This document shows, one piece after another, positions 44,561 to 55,560 of a stretch of DNA of 64,000 nt. A model generated the notes under the pieces. The model was not told the origin of the DNA and did not search any database. It saw nothing but the letters and a program-made list of their open reading frames with translations. The stretch's first letter is position 1, and each line of letters starts with the position of its first letter. The DNA comes from Tachypleus tridentatus (lineage: Eukaryota; Arthropoda; Merostomata; Xiphosura; Limulidae), in contig NC_134830.1 of assembly GCF_004210375.1 (NCBI RefSeq), positions 61,499,576 to 61,563,575 of the forward strand. The letters are read 5' to 3'. Position numbers and translations under genes: made by a program.

Positions 44561-44778
44561 ACATGTGTTTATTAAAAATAAAGAGTGTAACACTGAATTT
44601 TCGGAAGTTTCATGAACCATTCAGTAGTAAGACAAGATGTGTGGCTCATTCTTTGACAAAACTTGTTCTGTCGCCCGGTAGAAAACGTTCTTGTAGTATT
44701 GTATGCCAGCTTGAGAATCTTAATTCAGGAAATGCAGAAAAAAACTCGATTCAGATTCGTATGAGAGTTAAGACGTAA
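44561..44778 (+). CDS. Candidate alternative 3' coding exon of PDFR
   Basis: Open frame ending at TAA 44776-44778, preceded by a ctaac branch-point-like motif (44531) and a cag acceptor (44558-44560). The frame fits a phase 1 splice from the internal donor at 43726/43727 in exon 11. That would replace the last 23 residues by 72 others (starting DMCLLKIKSV; with a basic SPGRKRSCSIVC stretch), giving a 518-residue form. It cannot join exon 10 directly, because that phase stops after four codons. The polypyrimidine tract is weak. It may instead be chance. Confidence 0.35.
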
Positions 44779-45452
44779 ACAAAAAATAACTTCGCATTAC
44801 GTGATTTATGTTTATGTTAGCCCTGTTATCAATGAAAAAAAAAGAAGAAAAGTCTATATAATTTTTAAAAAGTTGTGTTTATTCTGCACGTGATCTGGTT
44901 TTGATTATTATATGTATATCAATGTAATCTTATAAGTATTATTCAGTTATTAAATGTTTTGTAGCTAGTCATTGTACCTTGTTTGTGTTTTCTTTACAAG
45001 ATGTGGTGGAGGTTTAATTATTCGTTTTTAAAGAATGGAGGAGTTTAAATGCGTATTTGTATATATTCTAAAGCACGCGCAGTATACGTCCCTTTAAAAA
45101 GTTCAGTGTTTTGACCAAAACGGTAAAAACACTGGACTGTTCCTTACTTCTAGTGATCATATCATTCTCTTTAAATATTGTATCTGTATATCAATGTAGG
45201 TTTTATTGCAAAATGTTTCTATACGAAAAAAATGAATAAAAACGACCTGCATATGCAGTATTTCTGGGTCTATTGCTCTATAACAACGAACTAAATATAT
45301 GTACATCTTTTCAAGTATGTTTACAACTGTTTAATGTATCTAAGTTCAAAATCGAGAAATCTCAGGTGAATCAATAAATGAATTGAGTCGTTTATTCGTG
45401 TGTGTATACAATATTTCTTTCTTTTGTGTTGTATGCCTTACTAATTGCGAAT
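44779..45452. other. Intergenic, nothing recognised
   Basis: AT-rich. A further AATAAA lies near 45235. Confidence 0.5.
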
Positions 45453-45575
45453 TTGTGGTTCAGCCGCAAATCTAAAGACTTATAACGCTAAAAATCGAGT
45501 TTCAATACCCGCGATAGGAAGAACAAAGATATCCCGTTGTGTAGCTTTCTGTTTAATAAGAAAACAAATAAACAA
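45453..45575 (+). repeat. SINE-B copy
   Basis: Reads gaatttgtggttcagccgca, gagtttcaatacccgcgata and gtgtagctttctgtttaata. Confidence 0.82.
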
Positions 45576-45947
45576 ATGGTTTGTTAGTTAAAGTTTAATT
45601 TTTCACCCATTTATTCACTGACATGTATGCGTATATTACCTGAAACTACACGTTTCAACAGAATGTGACCCTAGCAGCATGAGTCAAATTGCTTTATATT
45701 GTCGTCAGCTGAAATAACGTGTTTCATATTTGTAGTTTACGTTTTTCTATAAACACACTACATGTTATACCTGAAGAAGACAGACCAATATTCCCCTGAA
45801 ATACATAACATGTTTTCCCAAAATAAAACCACTTTGTTGTGCTTATAAATTGTTGTTTCTCAATTTCTTATTAATCTGTATGACAGCTTAAAATATATTT
45901 ATACAGAAAATGTGCGTGTGCTAAGCTAATCATTGGTGTGCTTTTCT

Positions 45948-46022
45948 GCTATGTTCACAGAGAGGAATCGAATCCTTAATTTTAAAGTTGTAAATCCAAA
46001 GACTTACCGCTGTCCCACCGGG
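45948..46022 (-). repeat. SINE-C copy, 3' end missing
   Basis: Reads gttcacagagaggaatcgaa, ccttaattttaaagttgtaa and agacttaccgctgtcccacc. Confidence 0.8.
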
Positions 46023-46085
46023 AAAAACTAATGATAGATAGCTGTAAAGAAACAGTCTTTGTTTACACTAGTTGAGCTTGATCCA

Positions 46086-46503
46086 ATAATTAGTACGCTG
46101 GACTATGGAACTGCGAGTCCAGCATTCGCGTCCCCTTACCTTTATAGCAAAAAAAAAATCGCATTACGCTGTTTGGTACCATGAGTACGTTATAAGAGTG
46201 ACAATCAAATCCCACAATTCGGTCAGACAAGAGTAGCCCAAGAGTTGGTGATAGCTGCTGTTAATTAACTACCTATCATTTAGTTTCTCAGCTCGAATCT
46301 AAAAACTGTATCTCAAGACGGCTGGTATGGATGGGTATTAACATTTCTACCCAAATAAAGCAGAGAACAACGTTTAGACGTTCCTGACCATGTTGAGATA
46401 CATTTTTATTCAAGTTGGTTTCTCGTCATCGCGAAATTTAAAAACAGTTGAAGAAGATGGCCTTGGAGTAACTTTGTGCGAATACCCGAAGACAAAACAA
46501 ACA
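46086..46503 (+). repeat. SINE-A-like copy interrupted by a PLE segment
   Basis: Head and middle at 46086-46304 (ggactatggaactgcgagtc; agagtagcccaagagttggt). The tail at 46453-46503 is ggccttggagtaactttgtg, then aaaacaaacaa. A PLE-associated segment separates the halves. Confidence 0.75.
46305..46452. repeat. PLE-associated terminal segments, head to head
   Basis: A plus-orientation piece (ctggtatggatgggtatta; gcagagaacaacgtttagac) is joined to a minus-orientation piece (tgttgagatacatttttatt; gttggtttctcgtcatcgcg). Both match parts of the 50068 segment. Confidence 0.7.
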
Positions 46504-47539
46504 ATTAATCGACATTAACTAATGCCGACTCGTGACAACTGCTTTCCTACAAACAGAATGATCTCTTTGTACTTATAAATCATGTCTGAAATTAAAGTGT
46601 TCGACCTGAAAACTCCGTTTTTTATAACAGATATAAAACCTTTTTTTGTGTTTGTGTGCCAAATGGCTAAGAAGAGATATATCTCGCGAGTGAACAATGG
46701 GTCCTATTAGCGAGAGCAAATTTAACTGAATTGTAAAGCATAATGGTTTCCTATAAAATTGATTTATCAGCGGCAAAAACAATTATGTACCTTGACTTCG
46801 TACACTCCCTAACACAATAATGGAAGATCAACTGAATATAAACATAAAACTACTCCAAAAGAATTAAAATATTAAAACTGTCAAAGTTTTCTTTCTTAAG
46901 TTGCGTTATACCATCCCAGTGTGAACACCTAGTCAGACCAACGTATAAACACAGGACCTTTTTCAGAAAATAAAATATTTTAAGGTGTTTAAGATGTCTG
47001 GAGCCATAGATAGTTCAACGAATTATACAGATTATGTTCTACGTGCTGTCCTAGCAACTTAAAACAAGTTTGGATTAGCAGTGGATTAACTCAAACGTCT
47101 CATAGTTTAACAGCACTGTATCAGTCACGCACCTGAAATTAAGAAGAGCTGTAAATAATCTATGGTTTCAGATTTTTCGCACACCCTGCATTGTAAGAAC
47201 CATTAAAGCGTGAGATAATACAGGATAATAAACCGAAGAAACGAATTATAACACATGTTACAGAATAAATAAAAACTGAGACGTCGTTAAGGTTTTATAG
47301 CTGAACGAGAATCTACTTTACGGCCTCGAATATAAGGTGCTAGTGTATATTATAAAAGGCTTAACTCTGCTACAGAATTTTATGTTGGAATTGAACTTTT
47401 GATTTAAAGAGTCTGAAAAAGTCTAATAAGTGGATGATCTTTGTAACTACTGTGTTTAGTGTTTTATGGCATGACCGAAACGATGTTTTATAAACAGAAA
47501 AATTCTTAGAGAAAATGTTGCACGTATCAATAACGTACG
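46504..47539. other. Intergenic, nothing recognised
   Basis: No coding or repeat family signal seen. Confidence 0.5.
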
Positions 47540-47800
47540 TTTGTTTTTGTTTGTTTGAATTTCGTTATGTGCGCTAGCCGGCCCTCATTTAGCAGTGTAA
47601 GACTAGAGAGAAGGAAGCTAGTCATCACCACTCACCGCCAACTCTTGGGCTACTCATTTACATACGATTAATGGGATTGACCTACACATTATAACGCCAC
47701 CACGGCTGAAAGGGCGAGCATGTTTGGTGCGACGGGGATTGGAGCCCGCTACCATCGAATTACGAATCGAATGCCTTAACCCATCTGGCCATGCCGGGTA
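47540..47800 (-). repeat. SINE-A copy
   Basis: Near full length, with a short deletion in the tail (gaatttcgttatgtgcgcta). B box ggggattggagcccgc, head ccatctggccatgccggg. Confidence 0.93.
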
Positions 47801-49461
47801 AATATTATACGTATTTTAAAAAAAAGTCTATAGGGCTAACTAGTTACTAAATACAATGAATTTCGTTTATTGTGTAATATTGTTTAGTAAGATATTGATA
47901 TGAAACAAATGAAGAGAAACAATAACCTTTTACATGTATTAAAATCCATCTTTCGAATACGTTTATGAACTTAGTTACAGAACTATTAAAATTATCAGAC
48001 GTTTAATATATTTTCAAGGAAAAAAATTCAACAACCAGGAATTTTTCCCAAGTTCTTAGAAGTTTTTTTTTTTTTACATTACCTTGCGTTTTCGTAAACG
48101 TAACTTTTCACGTTGAAATAACAGCAATATCAATATTCGTAAATATTTTTGCAATATTTTAGTGATTTAAGATGTTCATTGCGGAAAAATAACCCCTGAT
48201 TTATTATTACATTATAAACTATGTACATCTAGCAAATTTTGCTTAAACCCGATTAATGATATACTGTATCTCTAACACCTCTTACACTTGTTTCATATTT
48301 CTAGAAATAAACAACCTTGTCAAAATTATTCAACTTCCTTAATTTTTCATGCTATATCATAACACAGTTTCCAAGGGTACTAGCCTCTTTTCGCCCTCTA
48401 TTGGGCACAGAGAACACCAATGTTACACAACATGATTAAAAAGTTTTCGACACCGTATGCACACCAGATAAATGTTAGAAGTATCAAATGTATGTAACTG
48501 AGACGAGCGTGGCTTCAAAAATTGCGTTAGTTGCAATTAATATACAGTAATATTTTGCGAACTTTCAGTAATGCTAATTAATTCTACGTTTTTCTTGTTT
48601 CGTTCTTCTACATTTCAAACTGACTTCATTTTTTCCTTATGATTATATCTCACGTAATAAATTTTACACTCGATTATACAAAAATCCTTGAAATAATAAC
48701 ACGTTATGGTTTACTTACGTATTGATAAACCTGGCTTACAAACAAATGAAACTCATATACCTTTTTACATCTATTTCAATTTATTAAATTTTCTCTTCCA
48801 AAGGAGCTCTTGCAATGAAGTTATTTATCGACTGATGATTTGTTGTTGTTTTCTTTAATTTGAACAGTTAACAAGGGTCGAATCCATCAGTTACTTATAC
48901 ATTACAGCTGACACTTATAAATGAAAGTTAGATGTTATCGAATTTATCAACGTGCATTTTCTTCATCATACGAAACTATTAAGAGTACGGCTCCGCGTCA
49001 TTATACTGAAGGTCGACTCTAAGTAAAGCTGTTTGCAAATGGTATTAAGTAACCATCCTTAACATACTATGTATGCGTTGATAGAATATTAAATGGTATT
49101 TACAGACTTTTAGATGACCAAATGTTACTTGCACAGTTATTAAAGTTACATTTCTATGAAAAAGGGACTTTGACAGACTAGTTACGGAAGTGTCACGGTG
49201 TGCTTTGATTTAGAACTGAATTCTATTGGTTACTATACACCAGATTTTCATTGGAAAATGGCTACTGAAAACTCCACCCACCCTTTGTTCCTAAAGAAAC
49301 TGAAGTACTAGCCAAAGGGAAAACTTAAATATGTTAATGCTGCATTACTGTTCTCTTAAGTCAGGGATTATTACAAGAGATATGTTAATCATACTCTTAA
49401 GATATTATTTATTTTCAGCAACTTTTCTAATGGATACTTGTTGTTTCAGGGGACTCAATAA
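47801..49461. other. Intergenic, nothing recognised
   Basis: AT-rich, with no exon-like block and no repeat family identified. Confidence 0.5.
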
Positions 49462-49852
49462 TCGCTTACATAGTGAGTGTTTCCCAGCCATATAGGTTTC
49501 TGTCAAAATATGATATTATAAAACCACAAAAATAGTCACCTTTCTCGTAAAAAACGGCCATCATTGAGAACTACCTAAATCTTTTACATAGTAAATGTCT
49601 CCCAAACATGTAGGTTTCTGTCAAAATATGATATCATTATAAAACCACAGCTGGTTTAGAAACATAGTCATCTTTCTCGTAAAAAACGGCCATCATTAAG
49701 AACTACCTAAATCTTTTACATAGTAAATGTCTCCCAACCATGTAGGTTTCTGTCAAAATATCATATCGTTATAAAACCGCAGCTGGTTTAGTATAATAAT
49801 CATCTTTCTCGTAAAAAACGGCCATCATTGAGAACTACCTAAATCTTTTACA
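49462..49852 (+). repeat. 132-bp tandem repeat, 3 copies
   Basis: Units contain cttttacatagtaaatgtct, ccatgtaggtttctgtcaaa and ctcgtaaaaaacggccatca. Starts at 49581 and 49713 and the end near 49845 give a 132-bp period. The first copy is about 12 bp shorter. Confidence 0.93.
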
Positions 49853-50067
49853 GTAATACTCGGTTTTTGTTTGTCCTGAAAATGTTCTTGCACTTTACTA
49901 TATAAATGCGCATGTGCGCGAATTTTATTCAACGGAGGTAAATATAGCAAAAATAATCAACGAATGATTTACAAGTATTTTAATCATATTGTTATTTTTT
50001 TGTAAATTAATTTACGACAGCAACATACTTTATGACAATTTGTAATTAATCCACTAACTCATCCGTG

Positions 50068-50270
50068 ACGACGAGAAACCCAGTTGTGGTAAAAGTGTAT
50101 TCAAGATGGCTGGTATAGGTATTAAAATAAAGTAGAGAACAACGTTTCGACCTTCTTAGATCATCTGTAGGTTGACAAAAAGAGAGTTTGCAATTGACCG
50201 TCTCCTGGCACATGTCTCAGGGAGAGAGTGTAAACGTGTACGAGATTGTAGGTGGCGTCACAATTAGACG
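50068..50270 (+). repeat. PLE terminal segment, plus orientation
   Basis: In order: gacgacgagaaaccc, ttcaagatggctggtatagg, gtagagaacaacgtttcgac, cttcttagatcatctgtagg and a further 100 bp shared with 55335-55440 in reverse complement. It is inverted relative to the copy at 51149. Confidence 0.75.
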
Positions 50271-50285
50271 TTAGGTTAGTAATTA

Positions 50286-50413
50286 TTGTTGTTATTTTGA
50301 ATAAAGCACAAAGCTACACAATGAGCTATCTGTGCTCTGCCCATCACGGGCATCAAAACCCGGTGTTTAGCTTTGTAAGTCCGCAGATATACTGCTGAGG
50401 TACTGGGGGAGGC
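50286..50413 (-). repeat. SINE-B copy inside the PLE, perfect target duplication
   Basis: Flanked by aggttagtaatta (50273-50285 and 50414-50426). It inserted into the PLE after that element had landed. Confidence 0.95.
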
Positions 50414-50504
50414 AGGTTAGTAATTAGTATAGGTATAAAGGTGTTCTTTTATATTGGTTTAATATTAGTTTTAGTAGTTGTATAAGCAGAGGTTCTTTGA
50501 TTTT

Positions 50505-51148
50505 GCGTTTGGTTGTATTTGCTTCTCTATTTAGTATCTATGTGCTTTCTATGGTTATGTTGTGTCTATTTGATTTGCAGTATTCAAAAACGTGTGAAGG
50601 TGTTTTTTTCTGTTCTTTGAATCTGGTTTCCATTTTCTGTTTGTTTCTCCAATATAGAAGTCGTGGCAGTTGTTGCATTGTATTTTATAAATGATGTTGG
50701 TGTTGTTTTTGTAGTTTTTTACATAGTATGGACTTTAATTTTGTAGCTGGTTTTTGAATAACTTTGGTGTGTACTGAAATGTTTATTTTTTTTGTAACTT
50801 TTTTCCCAAATGTTGGTTATTTTGTCGCTGATGTTGGGAAAATATGGTGTGCAGCAATGTAAGGGTTTGTAGTTTGTTGTATCTTGGGATTTATTATTGT
50901 TTGTTTGTTGTTGATTGTGTTATTGATCCAGGCGTGTGCGTATAATTTTTTTCAATGGTTTTTGGAGGAAATTTGTTGATGTTGATGAAGTGTTATTTTA
51001 TTTTGTTGATTTCATCGTTAATTTTATAAGGTGAACATAGTTTTGTTGCTGTGTTTATTTGGTTTCTTAATATGTTGAGTTTTTGTTTTGTTTCATGTGC
51101 TGAGTCCCAGGAAATGTATAGTTTTGTATGAATACTCTCTTTGCTAAC
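50505..51148 (-). pseudogene. Penelope-like element, RT end and GIY-YIG endonuclease relic
   Basis: Minus-strand frames read, in order, SAHETKQKLNILRNQINTAT and KLCSPYKINDEINKIK (51115 down to about 50990). Then comes VHTKVIQKPATKLKSILCKK, and last IIYKIQCNNCHDFYIGETNR at about 50610-50700. The final piece is the Y-K-I-x-C-x-x-C-x-x-x-Y-I-G-E-T signature of the PLE GIY-YIG endonuclease with its zinc-binding cysteines. The first pieces fit the linker after the PLE reverse transcriptase. Several stops and frameshifts are present and the RT core is missing, so it is a dead fragment. The plus-strand open frame at 50497-50694 is its shadow. Confidence 0.88.
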
Positions 51149-51228
51149 GTGAAAATGACCAAAGAAGGTTGAAACGTTGTTCTCTACTTTGTATTAATAC
51201 CCATACCAGCCGTGTTGAGATACAATAA
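51149..51228 (-). repeat. PLE terminal segment, minus orientation
   Basis: Reads gaccaaagaaggttgaaacg, ttgttctctactttgtatta and acccataccagccgtgttga, the reverse complement of the 50068 segment. It lies directly upstream of the PLE coding relic. Confidence 0.8.
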
Positions 51229-51825
51229 CTTATCATTATTCGTTACTTCTAATTTACTTAATTTTGGTCAAAGGTTATTAAGAAGTTTTAACCAAATCAT
51301 CCATTTTTAGAGATAATAAATATTAATCTTGAATTCACCTTTGGCAGAAAAAAATAAAAAATAATCAAATTAACCAAATTCGATTAGTGCATTAACATAC
51401 CCCTGTTGGAATCCTCTAAGAATGATAGAAACCGCTCAATATCTTAGCCAGACGTTATAAACAAAAAATAAAATTGATAAAATAATGAAAGATTAGAAGT
51501 ATATTTGGAATTTTTCAAAGGGTGTAACCACTTAGATCGTTCTACGCTTACAAAAGTACTATAGAGGTTTGAAATAATTTGAAATAATATTTGTTATATG
51601 GTCATATAATATCAACAACATTTAAAAACTAACAACAACAAATAAATAACTGTTGTTTCGCCTAGAAAAATCCCTTATCCATCTTGAGGTTTCGTTTTTG
51701 ATAGCTCTTATCTCCAGCTGGAAATTTTCACGCAATAGAATTGTCTCTTCCCTCAAATAAAGAATAATTTCTCATTTTACGACTCCCATCCTTTAATTAC
51801 CTTAAGCCATACTATCATAACATTA
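51229..51825. other. Intergenic, nothing recognised
   Basis: AT-rich, no feature identified. Confidence 0.5.
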
Positions 51826-51943
51826 GGTCCCTTGTGGCATGTATGCGGACTTACACACTAAAAATCGGGTTTCGATACCTGTGGTGGACAAAGCACAGAT
51901 AGCCCATTATGTTGTTTTGTGCTTAATTCAAAATAAACAAACA
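51826..51943 (+). repeat. SINE-B copy, perfect 12-bp target duplication
   Basis: Flanked by atcataacatta (51814-51825 and 51944-51955). B-box region gggtttcgatacctgtgg, tail gttttgtgcttaattcaaaa. Confidence 0.96.
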
Positions 51944-52045
51944 ATCATAACATTAAAAATCAAACAAAACTTTTATGGAAAATATTTTTAAAACGTATGT
52001 ATAAATTATTTTAAAACATTCGTTTAGTTTTGAACATATAACCGT

Positions 52046-52109
52046 GTTCGATTCCCCTTGGTGGGCTCAGCAGATAGCCCGATGTGGCTTTGCTATAAGA
52101 AAAACACAC
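52046..52109 (+). repeat. SINE-C, 64-bp 5'-truncated insertion with target duplication
   Basis: Starts inside the B box (gttcgattccccttggtggg) and runs through gatagcccgatgtggctttg and the CA-rich end. Flanked by identical acatataaccgt (52034-52045 and 52110-52121). Confidence 0.93.
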
Positions 52110-52132
52110 ACATATAACCGTATCAGTATAGA

Positions 52133-52216
52133 GTTACCTGTTGTGTCTACTCCTGTGAGGCGAACTCGGATTTTAGAGTTCTAAGGGCTTAGACTTACCG
52201 CTATCCCACAGGGAAA
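52133..52216 (-). repeat. SINE-C copy, diverged
   Basis: Reads gagttacctgttgtgtctac, gaactcggattttagagttc and ggcttagacttaccgctatc. Confidence 0.75.
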
Positions 52217-52282
52217 CATAAACATCTGATGAATAAATGTTACAAGCATTTATAATACATTTCAACACACACGCACACACTT

Positions 52283-52396
52283 ATTGGCACAGTGGCACGT
52301 CTGATGACTTGTAACACTAAAATTCGAGTTTTAGTATCCATAGCGGATATAGCACAGATAGCTAGCTCATTATATATATATATATATATATATATA
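52283..52396 (+). repeat. SINE-B copy ending in a (TA)n microsatellite
   Basis: Head ggcacagtggcacgtctgat, atagcggatatagcacagat, then at least 12 TA units in place of the usual tail. Confidence 0.82.
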
Positions 52397-53480
52397 TGCG
52401 TACATTCATGATAAAAATAAACAATAAATATTTCTATTTCTTATAGGCTTTGTATAAGTTGGACTTAAATACATTACTACCGTTTATAAAAAAAAAGCAG
52501 AAATTACATGTTATTCACTACCATATTAAAATATGAACGCTATAAAAGTAATGGTAGAATTCAATTGGTCGACTTTGCTTAGATTTACTTAGTTTCTGTC
52601 TGTATCCAGCCATAATTACCTGTATGTGCAGTTTACTTTTCATCTTTTTCGGATAACACAATAATCTTGTTGTCACTTCTGGCTGACAATCCTTAACTAT
52701 AGCCAGACTTAATTTATTGGCTTTCCCAAAATTGGTCTAAATAGTTAAAAATAAAAAGGATTTTCTCGGACTCAGTTGAAGAAGTCAGGAAGTCATTTCA
52801 TGTTTTTACTGTTCTATAGATGAAGCTAAATTTCCTAATATTTAATATAGTCTTCCCTCTTTCAACGATATAGATTTATTTCCAACAGTTATTTATTTAT
52901 TTCTAAAAAGTTTTCTGCCACAACATTTGGTAGATACTCTTAATTATTTTAAAAATCCAATAATATCTCCTCTTCATATTTTGAACAAGTATGTACAATA
53001 TTATCCACTTGAGTAGGCGGAAATCGTCTGGTAGCATGCGTGGAAACTTTGAAAAAAGATAAAAAATGAATCCCACGCGTCAACGTTTGAGGGGGTCAAG
53101 GGTACGATGTTAACTCAAAGGTCTAACTTGGTTTCAAAAGTTTGGAATGACTCTTATATACTAAAATATTGGTAGATTTAAGCTAATAAATCATTATTTG
53201 TAATTCATATATTTTAAAATTGATAATTATTTGGTTTCTCTTCATAGCACATTTTCAATTATTTCAATATCCTTTTTGTAAGACGACCAAGTGCTTACTG
53301 AAATATAGGGTCTGACGAGACTAGTCCAAACAGTTGACGGTGAGTATTGTTGGCTATTACTTTCACTGACCTAAAAGTTTGGGGGCAGATAGATTTTACA
53401 CATCTTTGCACAAAATTCTTAAAAAAACCTGTAACTTACGAGTGTAGCGTCATCATGTGGTAATTTGTAACATGATGACT
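52397..53480. other. Intergenic, nothing recognised
   Basis: AT-rich. No exon, RNA or repeat family seen. Confidence 0.5.
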
Positions 53481-53485
53481 CCCCC

Positions 53486-53889
53486 TCACGTGATAAACAA
53501 CAACGAATCCGCTTGCGATACACATTTTGCAGTCTCCATTTTGACGTGGCGAGGATTGGAAATTGTTTTCATTGTCCGCCATTTTGTGCTTTTATTTTGC
53601 TATAGTGAAGGTTTTTTTAAATAAAGGGAAGTGAAGAGATTAATGATAAGTTGCACCAACGTAAAAGGTCTTTAACGTTGTTAGTCGTGTAAACATTAAT
53701 ATTACTTTGAGTAATTGATAATTAGTAACAGTATAGGGCTATGGTTATGCGACTAACGACGTGACTTCGAATTGAAAGTTGAAACTGAAAGTTATTATCT
53801 GACGTTCTTCAGCTTATAAATTATTGTAAACGGAAAAGCGAAGCAGCGTTCTTGGAAGGTGGTCCATTCATTAGGACTAAGAAAGAAAG
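53486..53889 (+). promoter_or_regulatory. Candidate ARF promoter and noncoding first exon
   Basis: The perfect palindromic E-box TCACGTGA (53486-53493) is followed by two CCATTTTG motifs (53537 and 53579; the second as CCGCCATTTTG, the core of a YY1 site). GC content rises locally. An AAAG/GTATTT donor-like site at 53889/53890 could end a 5' UTR exon spliced to the acceptor at 59833. ARF genes often have a noncoding first exon. The start site and the splice are inferred. Confidence 0.4.
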
Positions 53890-55334
53890 GTATTTTTAGC
53901 AAAACTAGTATTATATTAACACTTCAACCTGTCGATATATAGTTCGTTGAATCTAGATGGTTTACTATAGTACTACTGATTATTCAGTTTATTAGTAATA
54001 CTAATATACTAGTACTGACAGTACTAATATCATTATCAATCATGTTAGTATTAGCTGTAGTATTAGTGTGAATTAGTTCCACAGCTTAACTTTTCATTCT
54101 TGTTTTCCATCCATCCTGAAGACAGTAGAGTATAAAAATCGTATAATGAAATATATTTCACTATTTGTCTCTTGAGTATTTCCGTTTTCATTTTTCACTC
54201 GGGTAGTCTGTTTGTAATTTTTATTTAGGTACAGATTTCTAAAATCCTTTCGAATCATACATAGTTGTGTCTTGAGATGTAACTGCTAAGTTATATACAG
54301 ACGTGAAGAATTACTGTGCATGTATATATGTACCTATGATATATGAATTTCTAATTACTTCAGTATACATACATATATATATATATATATATTTAGTTAT
54401 AATTAGCTTTATACTGAACTTGTAGCAATATATGCATATATAGTATTATTGTATAACTGAAATTTCAGGACATGTTTTCTTATATAATCTGTGAATATTT
54501 CTTTTTAAAGACCAAGCTACACAAATGAGCTCTGTGTGCTTAGCTATACTAATACACATGCCCTATTCACACATATGTGACACTGACAGCCCATTGCAAA
54601 GACAATTTCATTCAATTTTTCAAAAAAACTAAAATAAAATGAACAAAATACATTTCTAATAGAAATATAAAGCTAGGCAGCCAAGTTGTCTACATATTGG
54701 TGATAAAACAAAGTTTGAAACTTGAACTTCAGTGTTTAAATCCTATACAATCTGAAATATGATTTGTATATAACACATTTTGATAGAGCAATTGAAAATA
54801 ACCAGCATAAATACTGCTTTTCTGGATGTATGAACCAAACATCACAGAATGTAGATGAATAACTTGGGGTAATGGAGTATGCTATTTTTGGTGTTTGTTT
54901 TGGACATAAGTGATGCCATGTTGATTCTGCATGGTTTGTTTCAGGGCAAGTGTACTCACATTAGTTATAAATTGACTTTAAAAGATCTCTGTGGTAGCTA
55001 AGACTGCCCTCCAACATTTGACAGCAGCCAGTGAATAAATGTTAAAATCAAAAACTATGCTGGTTCCAATAGGCTATAGCAATGAGGATCAACATCAACT
55101 GATAGCTCTGTTTGGCTCTGGCTGGTTTCTGTAGATCCAGTAGAATTTACTGTTTGAAGACACACAAATAAAACTTTAAAACTATTTAGAATTCTTTGAA
55201 GTATTGAATTTATAGAAACAAGGTTATACAATAAACTTTGTGTTGTATATTACATAATATATGAACTAATGCATAGATGTCTGTCTAAATTGAACTGAAA
55301 TGGGTCACAAAATTATGAATGGGGATTGTAAACA

Positions 55335-55560
55335 GCTTGTACGTTGTCCTAGCAGCAACGCCCCCTATAATATTGTTCCCATTTATACTCTCCTCCCTGG
55401 GACACATGTTTGTCAACAGTCACATTTAAACTCTTTCTTAACCTGAAGATGACCTAGGAAGGTCAAAACATTGTTCTCTCCTCATGAATAAAAGTGATAA
55501 TACCCATACCAACCATTCTTAGATACATTTTTATTTCAAGTGAATTTCTCATCATCAAGT
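55335..55560 (-). repeat. PLE-associated terminal segment, longest isolated copy
   Basis: In order: tactctcctccctgggacac, cttaacctgaagatgaccta, ggaaggtcaaaacattgttc, aatacccataccaaccattc and ttctcatcatcaag. It covers both the inner and outer parts of the 50068 segment in reverse orientation. Confidence 0.75.

Noticed and set aside
44563-44778. Independent small gene of 71 codons
   Set aside because: No promoter, no recognised domain. If real, it is better explained as an alternative terminal exon of the receptor.
50497-50694. Hydrophobic 65-residue plus-strand ORF
   Set aside because: It is the antisense shadow of the PLE endonuclease relic.
55440-55560. Hammerhead ribozyme core in the PLE end segments (CTGAAGA...GAAAC and GTGATGACGAGAAAC)
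   Set aside because: Some PLEs carry hammerheads, but here the core C before TGATGA is not kept among copies and helix II does not pair consistently. A covariance search of the family consensus would settle it.
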